From assembly GCF_965638725.1 (NCBI RefSeq), contig NC_134962.1, forward strand, positions 4,161,501-4,225,500: DNA of 64,000 nucleotides, read 5' to 3'. Positions within the stretch are counted from its first letter, which is position 1, and each line of letters begins with the position of its first letter. Source of the DNA: Aptenodytes patagonicus (taxonomy: Eukaryota; Chordata; Aves; Sphenisciformes; Spheniscidae). The notes under the pieces are model-generated. The model had not been told where the DNA came from. It ran no database searches and saw nothing but the letters and a program-made list of their open reading frames with translations. Positions 52,332 to 63,300 of this stretch are shown piece after piece. The translations under genes and the position numbers were made by a program.

Positions 52332-52472
52332 CTATTCTCCCTACACACACTGTACAAGGTACTACCTCTCCCAAAAAGCCTCATCTCGTAACTTGTATGC
52401 AAGACAACAATCTCCAGATTATGGGCTACAGGTTCCCCAAAAATAAGAGCTCCCAAAGTAAAGGTAATCTTG
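52332..52472 (-). other. Exon-like segment, unassigned
   Basis: The minus strand reads ACTAGTAG at the left edge and GAATAG|GTAAGT at the right. One frame is open over all 141 nt (for example ITFTLGALIFGEPV). The acceptor lacks a strong pyrimidine tract. No similarity is recognised. Confidence 0.15.
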
Positions 52473-54393
52473 CTACTAGTAAAAATCCGTTTTTACACAA
52501 CAATATTTGTAGAAAGATTAAGCCAAAGCATATATTCATTGTCTTTTTATTTCCATTGCAGAGTTAACAGTTCAAACAACACACTAGCATTCCAGCAGCC
52601 TGTCTGCTCCCTATTTATGTTCCAGCTGCCATTCAATTAATAACTCATTAAGTTGCACACCTGCAACACACCTAACCTCTGGTCCCAACATTAACCTTAC
52701 ATTATAGGTGTCGGCCAATGAGCCCAGTCAGCAATATCCTGTGGAAGACAAGACAGCAAAGAAGTTAGATAGGTGTTCTGTATCCAGTAGCTTGTACAAA
52801 CATGTGCAAACCATGGCAAGGTCCCGTTCTATCAGCACTAGCATCTCTGGTTCATAGCCATTCCTGTAATTCTGTAATTTGAATCAATATTTAAAAACAA
52901 CAGGTTACGAGTTTTTAAACATGCTCAAGTCAGAGTACCTATCCACTCACCACAAACTTACTTAAAAATAAAAATCACTATGAAGAGGCTTAATAAATAC
53001 ACATACAATAGCGAAAGAAATTTTCCTTGCAATGGAAAAAGAAACCAAGTGAGATCTGACACTTCTGGCAGCCTTCACTTTTCATTGCATTCGAGCAACT
53101 GGTGACCTACCACCACTCCAATATCACAACTCTAAGCATACATATTATCAGAATGAATACAGGCAGACATTACATAGCATCTGGTGTCACGTCCCGTATC
53201 TCCTGCCCCGTGCTGCTAACTGCACGGCCGCCCCAGTACTGGAAGCAGGGTGGTGGAGGCAGGCCTTGCCCTCCTCCCAGCACGGTGCTGCAGCAGAGCA
53301 GAACCACTCAGTACAAGTTCAGCGAGGGTCTCATTTTTACGGCTGTCAGTTCAATTCATTGCAAACACGTTCTGATTCACCTTAAAAAATATTATGTAAT
53401 TAAAAAAAAAGTGCTTAACAAAACCGTATAAGTAATGCAGATTGCAAAATATACCATGCTTAAACACACTGATTCAATGTTTTATTTAATGCACTGCAAT
53501 CAGTCCTCAATATCCATATGTTTAAAAAGTGTGGTCCTTTTTAATGCTTGTTTTTACATTAACATTTCATTTTCTTTTTCGGTTCAGTTGATACCACCTA
53601 CACTTTCCAAGAACCTACAAAGTGCGAAAGGATTGCCAATAACTAGAAAAAAACCCCACAGTTAGCACTAAAATACTCTTGTAGTCATGTACTAAAAGTG
53701 TATTAAAAAGATGAATACTAGAACTATAAAGTGCTAAGCAATATTATGGCTCAAGCTTCTCTAGGAAATATAAAATAGACTGGACTTGAATTCACATTAA
53801 AAGACGGCTTATTGTCAGAATGAGAAATAAAAGCCCCCATCTCTTTCCTCTTGTCAACTTGAAAATCAAGGACAACATCAAAGGTTTCAGCAGAGGAAAG
53901 CAAAAGCTAGTTAAGGGAAGTCATGCAGAAGAAAGCCACCAGAACCCCTCCAAAACCTAAAACAAAACAAGCCCACCCACCCCAACCTCAGCCAAAACAA
54001 CAGTAGGAAGATATCCTATAGCACATCATTCTTCTCTGAAACAGTTCATGATTCTCTTAACCCGATTATTTTTTCTTCTCTGTTCCTAGACGTAAAACGA
54101 GTTTCCTTTCTAAACACCTTATTTTCAGCAGAACCAGAGGTAACTCCTCAGTTCCGTACCTCATAATTAGAATGGGATGGAAGAGATCTTCATGCTAAAA
54201 CTGAAGGAGCACTATGGAGAAACGTGACCCAAGCTATTAACTCAGTATTGTGCTGAGCGGCACACAGCCACTCCCTCTGTTTGGCATTAGCATAGGGACA
54301 TCTAGCGTGAGGTTACTTCATTTGGTATAGATGTATATTGACTACATTAAATTCAAGCTCCTACAAACAGTTGTTCCAATGCTAAAGCTGGAG

Positions 54394-54504
54394 CTATTTG
54401 GCACTTTTCATCGAGAGATGAAGGAGTACGTGCTCCTCTAAAGCCTCTTTGAACCCTACAAGCATGTGGTCAGGAACTTGGTACTGTCGTCTTGGAACAG
54501 GTGG
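54394..54504 (-). other. Terminal-exon-like segment, 36 codons then stop
   Basis: Minus strand: the acceptor is strong, with a pyrimidine-rich TTTCTTTGTTC, a branch-like CTTAAC and TTTCAG. An open frame of 36 codons follows (starting PPVPRRQYQVPDHM, then VGFKEALEEHV) and ends in TAG at 54394-54396. It looks protein-like but I do not recognise it. It could be the last exon of an unlisted gene, an alternative MTG2 3' exon, or chance. Confidence 0.25.
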
Positions 54505-56500
54505 CTGAAATGTTAAGAACAAAGAAACCAACTGTATGATCTATAGGACATTCTGTTAAGCTATCTAGCAACCTGCTGTGCTTTTTGCACATCAGTGCAC
54601 AAAATACTCTCCACTCCAAGAACTGAGGTTGCAGAGCACTAGGAAGTAAAAGTGAAAGCTCTTGTGAGTACAGCAGCTTTTAAAACAGCCTCCGTCATTC
54701 TCAAAGACTGCCAAATACTAACATACAGTCAGAGAGAGCTCAAAGGATTTGTAGGTATCAAACGTTCCGCAAAATAGCTGCACCAGCTTCTGTGTTCAAG
54801 GCAATCTCCTCCTAGTTTTATTAAATGTGGCTGAAAAACATCTAGTAATGGAAGGAAGAACAACAGTGAAACCTAAAATTGCTGCCCAAAACCAAACAGA
54901 AGGACAAAACTGAGTATTAACTTCTACCTAATTCAGCTTGGTAAATCCCAGGGATGATGCAAATATGAAAGAAAACATGAGAGCCACTTTGGGATTTAAT
55001 ATTTGCTTTCATTTTTTCCCCGATCATATTTATACCAATATCACTGCTTATAATGCGTAATTACTTTCCACACCTGATCACAGATAGAAATACTCAGAAT
55101 GTGAATTTAGGAGAGCTAATTACCTGTTTTGCCCATATTTTTATTTAATAATTCAGGCATTTGAGTCGACCTAGCACTTTTTCAGAATAAAAACCTGCTG
55201 CTGTTAAGAGAAGGGGTACGCACTCTCTTTCTTATACAGGCAAAGTTAGTTCTAATTCATAATCGTCATCACAGAGCTGATCCCAGCACTGATACAGCAG
55301 GAGGGTGTGAGTTGAGCTTTAATTTAGAGATTGAACAAGACTGCCCCTTTCCAGTCATAGGCAGTCGGGGAAAAAAGTCCATCGTTCATGGAATCCGAGA
55401 AAGCCAGCCTGTTAAGGATGCACCTTCCAGAAGCATTAGAGATGAAATCAAACAAAATGTGCAAAGTGACAGAGAGAATTATCACCTTCTCTGTAGTGCA
55501 AAGAAGTTAGAGGAACACTACAGCTGATTTTATTTTTTTTTAAACCACCGAGTAATTCCCACTACTGCTGATACAGTAGAAAATAGCCACTTTTAGTTTA
55601 AACATAATGATATCCTTATTTGCAAGCTAGCAAAGCTTAACCGAAGACAAGTGATAGGTGCATGTTTTATAATGCACCAAACTGTCCTTAAAACTTACCT
55701 ATTGTACTACCTGAAAAAACAGAGCCAAGTTTACAAACATCACATCTTCTATTTTATGATGGTGCTAATGAGTTTACTTTGTACTTCACTGATGTGACGA
55801 GGTATGTGCAAGGTCTGTAACTCCAGACAGCTGGTTTGGAAGGCAAAGTTAATCTGCTTTAAAAATCAAGAAACTTAAGTAAAGGTTCACGAACAATTGT
55901 TTCTCTTGACTGCTTAAGTATTTGTGTCTCAGCATTCCACAAGTCTGTTAAGGTCCCTTATGAAAAGCTTAATAATATGTAAATTCTGACTTTTCACTAT
56001 CAAGATAATCGTCTTTTACACAGAATATAACCAGAGTATACAGAAGCAGCTCTTCTTCCAGCATGAGGAGAGGGCAAAGACCCACTATTCTACATGAAGA
56101 TTTTTGAATTCCTAGAGAACAAAATTTAAGAACACTGTCCACAAAATGACATAGTAAAAAAAAAAAAAGGCAAAGAACCGTACTTTTCTTTTATTTGGAA
56201 TATCTAAGCCTAGGAGTTCTCAGAACATTGCTTGAGATTCCTCAAGAAAACTGGAGCACTCAGAAATGAGTCTCAAATGACTGTTCCCTGGCTAGTTTAT
56301 ACAGCTACTTGGCTGCTGCCAGCATTTAAAGATAGTTAATTATTTATACTAACGAGGAAATAATTTCAATCATTAATTGCAGCTGTTTCATGCTCCACCT
56401 CCCTAAAAATACTGAGCAGCTGGGCCTCCTGAGAAAAAAAACCGAAACAAAACCCAACAGGAGAAAAGCTTAAAAGAAGATGACTGAAAGTGGTTATGGT
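54505..56500. other. AT-rich stretch downstream of MTG2, no assigned gene
   Basis: Apart from the exon-like piece at 55124-55200, no supported coding feature is seen. Short frames such as the one at 55312-55527 have no recognisable similarity. Confidence 0.4.
55124..55200 (-). other. Exon-like segment with possible start codon, unassigned
   Basis: Minus strand: the acceptor CCCCTTCTCTTAACAG is strong and the donor AAAACAG|GTAATT is good. All three frames contain a stop, but an ATG at 55160-55158 opens MPELLNKNMGKT up to the donor in phase 1. It would therefore be a first coding exon with 5'UTR. Its phase does not join directly to the main frame of 54394-54504. Confidence 0.2.
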
Positions 56501-56532
56501 ATGAAAACAGATAAACATGGGACCAACTTATT

Positions 56533-56940
56533 TTTATTTCAGAATTTTTGATTAGTGAAAATTGAGAAGTCACTTCACTCCGATTCAGAAAGCAAGCCAG
56601 CATCTCTGGCAGATCCTGCATTTCAGTCATTTCTATTAGACAGCATTCTCTTCATTCCATAATTAACTGTCTAATGCCAAACAAGATCCAGGTATCCAAT
56701 TCAGCACCCATCATTATTACAATTATCAAGTTTTGTTGTAAAACACCTGAGACACCTCAAAGGTGAACAAACAAACAAGATCCTTCCAATGCAGCAGTCC
56801 AGAACAAATCCACATGCTGTGCTCCTTGCATTTAAAAAAAAAAACAAACCAACATAAAAAACCCAAAACCACACAGATGCAATCTAATCAAATTACGCTT
56901 TTTCTTCTCTTTCCAGTACAGTTCACAGCAGTTCCGGTTC
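56533..56940 (-). other. MTG2 3'UTR with first candidate poly(A) signal
   Basis: Downstream of the MTG2 stop codon, the first minus-strand AATAAA is at 56533-56538 (about 400 nt), and another lies at 56190-56195. The use of these sites is inferred only. Confidence 0.4.
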
Positions 56941-57335
56941 CTACCACTTGACTGGGCTTTGCCCTCGTGATTGTTCTGTCTTCACATAAGTGTCATACAG
57001 TTCTCTCAAATGCAACAACAGTTCCTCTAGGTTGTCTCCTGTCAATGCAGACAATGCAATGACCCGGTCATCTATCTGTTCTTTAAGGAGTGGCAGATTG
57101 ATCCTGGACTGAGCAAGGTCAATCTTATTCCCGATGACAACACAAGGCCTCTGAGACAATCCTTTTTTATATTGTTCCAGTTCGTATTTTAAGTCTTGCA
57201 GCTGAATCCATGGCTGAGACACAGAGAGATCCACCACATATAAGAGAAAGTGGCAGCGTTCAATGTGCCTTAGGAAGGCCATCCCGAGGCCCCTGTTTTG
57301 ATGAGCACCTTTTATTAGGCCAGGAATGTCAGCAA
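56941..57335 (-). CDS. MTG2 last coding exon
   Basis: Acceptor CTCTCATTGTAG; the exon opens by completing a V codon and reads [15 protein letters not shown]. It contains G3 DIPG, G4 NKID and G5 SALTG and ends SPVKW with TAG at 56941-56943. It holds 395 coding nt including the stop. Confidence 0.97.
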
Positions 57336-60300
57336 CTACAATGAGAGAAATTCCACAGTGAATCCAACATATCCAACAACAACAAAAAAACCCAAACAAA
57401 CAAACCCAGCCTTTTACTGGCCAGTGCAAGTACTTTTAGAATTACATCTCAATGCATCAATATTAAAGCATACCTCATGTTAAGTTTGGTTGCTATTATC
57501 TTTTAAAGCCCCCAAATTTAGATTATTCCAGTGGAGGTGGAATACAGATTGCTAGTTTGATATTAAGGGCACATATAAGTGAATGTGAAATGGGCTTTTG
57601 GTATTTTTTTGTTCGAGGTTCTTTAGAACTAGGAAGAATTCTACAGAACTGCTAAACTTACTCCTGCAGCATTTCAAAGAATAACCCAGGTGACACAAAT
57701 TGCTATCAAGGTACACACAACGTACTACAATCCTTACCTGCTACTTGTTCATAGTCTTGATAGCGCACAATGCCGACATGGGGATTTAGGGTTGTGAATG
57801 GGTAGGCAGCCACTGCTGGCTTTGCACTGGAGATTGCTCTCAAAAGCGATGATTTGCCAGCATTGGGAAAGCCCACCTGGAATACAAACACTCATTAAAG
57901 CCACAGTTCCAGGTTAATCCCGACAAAAAAAACAACTGTAAGCTTTTGCAGATGTGGCAAGGTTCTTCCAGCATGAATATAACAACATTACTTTTGCATA
58001 CTCAGTTCTAAAAAGCATCCTGGTTTCCCTTTTTTGTTTCTCCTAAACCCTGTTTTATTTGTATGTGTATTTTCTCATAAACATTAAACAGATCAAGCAT
58101 AGAAGGGTCCCCTTAACTTTTTTTGTGCCATCTTAAGTATTTACTTTGTTCAGAGCCAAAAGGGTATATACCATAAGATCTCTTTTACCCTGAAACAATG
58201 TTATGACACTTTGCCCTGCACTTCCCATTTTATCTGTGTTTTCTAACTCTGATTTATTATTTTCCAAAAGAATTCAGAATTAGCTTTGTCCCTGATTCAG
58301 TAACATAGTTTGGCCTATAAGTAACCGGAATGCCTACAAGTTTGGGATTTTCATAGTCTCGACATCAAAGAATTAAATTGAAACTTGGCCTTCTGGGGAG
58401 AAAGCAAGAATTTAAACAAACCTATCCCAGAAATGAAGTTACTCTGGGATATCCTATAGTTGACATACGATAGCTACATAGATGGTCAATAATACCCAGA
58501 TGAAAGTAGATCAAATCCTAAATCCTCCTATTTGCTGATGTCAGACACTCTAAATTCTTGTCAGAGGAAGTAAAGTACAGAACAGATTCATCTCAGATTT
58601 CCAAATTAGTGCCAAAAATGTGAGAAGTGGACCTGAGTGTCCAGCTGGTCAGAGAATTAAGTGTATTGATCCACCAATGCCAACTCTTTTCTTAGTCCCT
58701 AAATAAATTCGCAAAATTCTGCTACACCAGACAGTTCTTCTGCAGTTGCTGAACTACAGCAAGAACTCTCTGCAGCAAAGTATAATTTTAACAACTTTAC
58801 CAGCTGGTGTTAAAACATCTCCATACTTAAAAATGAAAATAGCTTAAGCCCTAAATTAACTTAGCATTCATGTCTAAATAGTATTTTCACTTCAGAGGAT
58901 GCTAAACCTGGAACTAACAAAGTCAAATGTTTAATATCTGTAAAAAGATAAATATAGGGATGAAATAGAAGATGATTTGATCTTTATCGATTTTCTTTTT
59001 TAAAAAATAAGAAAACAGAAACTAATTTAGAAGAACTCTCCATACTGTACTCTTCATCTGCAGAATCGGCAGACAAAGCCTGATGTACATCATCAGTGAG
59101 TCTGTTGACCACTGATGAATCTTGCACATTGCTTTTCTATATATAGTGTTGATTTTAGCAAAAGTAGGATGACGTCAAGTAGCAAGAGAGCGACAGCTCT
59201 GCAAATCACTTTGGATACCCTTCTACCAAGTAGTAGATGCAAGAAAGCATTGAGTTGCATCTCTAAACAAGCAAGCCAAAAGGCTAACAAAAATGTTATC
59301 AAACATTATTTCTTCAGTCAGTCAAGTGTCATCCTACAACAATAAGGAAGTTGAAGAACCACAGTGACACTCACCAATCCTGCATGAGCTGTTGTCTTGA
59401 GTTCCAGATGGAGGACCCTTTCCTGACCTGGCTCTCCTGGAGTAAATAATGTTGGAGCTCGGTTTTCATTGGAAAGAAAAAAGCGATTACCTTTCCCTCC
59501 AGCTCCTCCATAAGCTGCAACATACTCTTCACCATGTTGAGTGAGGTCAGCCACAACTTTCCCATCCTCCTTAACCAATGTACCTACAGGGACCTTAAAG
59601 TGAAGAGAGACGCAAGCATTACACTGAAGCTCAAACTCTGCAGCACAGCTGTCTTCAGCAGATCCTTTACCAGCTGATTTCAAACTTGTTGAAAATCATT
59701 CCTCCATATTCTCAAGCTGGGGAATCCAAAAAGAGGAGTGTAGTTCATAAGGCTCACTTTCTGGACCCAAACAGCACTGTCAGACATTTACACTTCATTA
59801 AAATGTTAACAGTACCATAACCCTTTTTCTCTCCTTTTATGCCTAAGCACAGTAGTGAGCTAAGAAACATACTGTAGGTGTGCACCAAAACAGGCATGTT
59901 GAAGGGGGGAAAAAAAGAAGTCTGAAAGAAAAAAGTATGCTCCTATTTAAGAAGTTTTGTGTTCTGACTGCTCTAGGCATATGACCCCTAGAAGTAAAGC
60001 AAATCAGAATTATATTTGTTTTGGCCAGATGTACCTTCCAAAGAAGTCTAATTTCTACAAACAATTTAAAGGAGCTTGATCTGCCCGTGTGCCAACAGCC
60101 CTGTCTCAGAGACAGCACACAAGGCTCCCTGAAAAAAAGCACAGGAGATTTTCTCACATTATTTTCAAGCTGGCCATCCAGCTTGAAAATCAGCGATGTT
60201 AATATGAAGCTAACACACTAGCATCCAACCTTAATTTACTTACTTTAACATACATGTATGCACCATTAGCTCCGTAACAGTTTTTGCTTCCTCCTTTCTC

Positions 60301-63300
60301 TCCATGAAAACCCTGATAGAAGGGGAGGACTGAAGAAAGTGATTTCATTTGCTGGTCAGCTGTAAAGCAAAATACACGTATTTTAAACACATTGTTTTAG
60401 TAGAACAGGCACAGAAGAGCAACCTTTGCACTGTTCTTTGCCTTTTTGAATACTGCATGAATGCATATCCTATTTACTGTCTCAACAATAATGTATCAGG
60501 GAAAACTAATATTAATGTAAGTTGTGATGAAGTTTAACTGCCTTTACTTAGGTTTATTAACCATGCACTTTATTATGTGGTCATTCCAAAATCAATCACT
60601 ACAAAATACTCTGGAAAATTCATTTGCTAGATTAGCAGATCTTGCAGCAGGGTGGTGGCAGAAGCAGCTTTATCCATCCTAAGAGTAAAATTTGATCAGA
60701 TTCCAGCCTTATTGTAACATAGTCATAGAATCATAGAACAGTTCGGGTTCGAAGGGACCTCTAAAGGTCATCTAGTCCAACCCCCCTGCCGTGGGCAGGG
60801 ACATCTTCAACTAGATTAGGTTGCTCAGAGCCCCATCCAACCTGACCTGGAATGTTTCCAGGGATGGGGCATCCACCACCTCTCTGGGCAACCTGTGCCA
60901 GTGCTTCACCACCCTCAGCATAAAAAATTTCTTCCTTACATCTAGTCTAAATCTACCCTCTTTCAGTTTAAAACCATTCCCCCTTGTGCTGTCGCAACAG
61001 GACCTGTCCTCCATGTGCCTTAGCATAGCTTCCAGGAGGATCTGCTCCATGATCTTGCCAGGCACAGAGGTGGGACTGACTGGCCTGTAGTTCCCCGGGT
61101 CTTCCTTTTTTACCTTTTCAAAAATAGGGGTTATGTTTCCCCTTTTCCCGTCAGTGGGAACTTCACCGGACTGCCACGACTTCTCAAATATGATGGGTAC
61201 TGGCTTAGCAACTTCATCCGCCAGTTCCCTCAGGACCCGCAGATGGATCTCATCGGGTGCAATGGACTTGTGCACGGTCAGGTTCCTTAGATGATCTCCA
61301 GCCTGATCATCTCCCACAGTGGGCGGCTCTTCATTCTCCCAGTCCCTGCCTTTGCCTTCTGTGACTTGGGCGGTGTGGCTTGAGCACTTGCCGGTGAAGA
61401 CTGAGGCAAAAAAGTCGTTGAGTACCTCAGCCTTCTCCGTATCCCGGGTAACCAGGTCTCCCGCTTCCTTCCGGAGAGGGCCCACATTTTCCCTTGTCTT
61501 CCTTTTATCACCGACGTACCTATAGAAGCTTTTCTTGTTGCCCTTGACGTCCCTGGCCAGATTTAATTCTACCAGGGCTTTAACTTTCCTAACCTGATCC
61601 CTGGCTGCTCGGACAATTTCTCTGTATTCCTCCCAGGCTCCCTGTCCTTGCTTCCACCCTCTGTGGGCTTCCTTTCTGTGTTTGAGTTTGTCCAGGAGCT
61701 CCTTGTTCATCCATGCAGGCCTCCTGGCGTTTTTGCCCGATTTCCTCTTTGTTGGGATGCATCGCTCCTGAGCTTGCAGGAGGTGATCCTTGAACATTAC
61801 CCAGCTTTCTTGGGCCCCTCTTCCCTCCAGGGCTTTATCCCACGGTACTGTACCAAGCAGATCCCTGAAGAGGCCAAAGTCTGCTCTCCTGAAGTCCAGG
61901 GTAGTGAGCTTGGATCTTGAACTCCACCATTTCATGGTCACTGCAGCCCAGGCTGCCCTTGAGCTTCACATTCCCCACCAGCCCCTCCTTGTTGGTGAGA
62001 AGAAGGTCCAGCATAGCACTTCTCATCGTTGGCTCCTCTATCACTTGGAGAAGGAGGTTATCATCAACACATTCCAGGAACCTCTCGGAAGGCACCAGCC
62101 ACTAAAATGTCTGCAAAATATCTTGATTTTCAAAATGCTTTCTAAGGCTGCCACTGTCATTCATGTCCCTGTTACCACAGCTCAGGACAAAGCTTAAAAA
62201 GCAAAGACATCTTATACAGAAATAACCATTTCAACATTTTTGACATTTACATTTACCAGCTCCCACCATAAAAACAGTGTGTTGTAGGGTTGTTTTTGCT
62301 GGGGGGGGCGGGGGGCAGCATTAAGCAATAAGACAACAAGAAACAAAACAGATTTAGTGAGTTTTACCTTTCAAAATGACATGACCCCCATCACCTCCAT
62401 TTCCACCATCAGGACCGCCAAATATTTTTCTGGGTTCACTATAAAAAGAATGACCTCCTCCTCCTCCTTGTCCTCCAACCACACGCACTTTCCGGTGATC
62501 CACAAAATAACGTGTCTGTAACAAGGATGGGTTTTGTACCCTTTAAATAGAGTTTATCAGACTCATCTTCCAACAAGCTGATTGTTCTGCAAAACTTAGT
62601 AATATGCAGACCTGCTATGTCATGATGAGTTCCATTCAACAGCAAAAAAAATAATAAAGAAATCAGAACTCTGCTGTCATTCACAGATCAACTAAATACA
62701 GCATACCAAGTATAATATGAAAGAAAAATAGATCATGTTGCTCAAGTATTTTTTAAGAACCCCCTTAAAAGTACATGCCAGAGGCTATGTCCATATAACC
62801 TAATGCAGCAGCTCAGATACCAAAAGTGCAAAATTCCTGTTATTAGTTCCCTTAACATGAAAAGTATTCTTTTAATGCAGCTAGATAATGCTGACACTAT
62901 AAGCCAAAATCACTCAGTAACTGTGTTCCTACTCATGAAAGCAAATTTTTTTTTTTTAAATTATACACATAAACTTTTTATTTCTTTAAATCAAACTGAA
63001 ATTTGCAAAAAAAGACATAGTGCATGTGTCAGGATATTCTCATACTGATTCATGCTTTCTATACCAGCTGATGAAATTAAGGCAAACTTCGATCTTCTAA
63101 CAATTAAGAAAACTATTAAAGACAAAGAACAGAAAGTATTTGCAAACAGAATAAGCAGAGGAAATCTTAATATATGCCACAACCAGTTGCTCAAGGGCTA
63201 AAAAAAATATAGTCTAAAGAGAATTCCAGATCTTGGCTCTATTTCTGACATTAACTTAATATTTGACTTCTGGCAAACTAATTATACTGCACTATGTTTC

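Larger units (their letters stand above)
43120..54390. other. AT-rich stretch between HRH3 and MTG2, no assigned gene
   Basis: About 11 kb of AT-rich DNA with many short, non-conserved frames. It holds MIR-type relics, A-runs (for example 49489-49500, 51286-51300), a local GC-rich pocket (53205-53335) and some minus-strand exon-like pieces listed separately. In mammals no gene lies between HRH3 and MTG2. Confidence 0.45.

Noticed and set aside
59093-59345. Short frames on both strands next to an MTG2 exon
   Set aside because: They lie in an intron and are not conserved.
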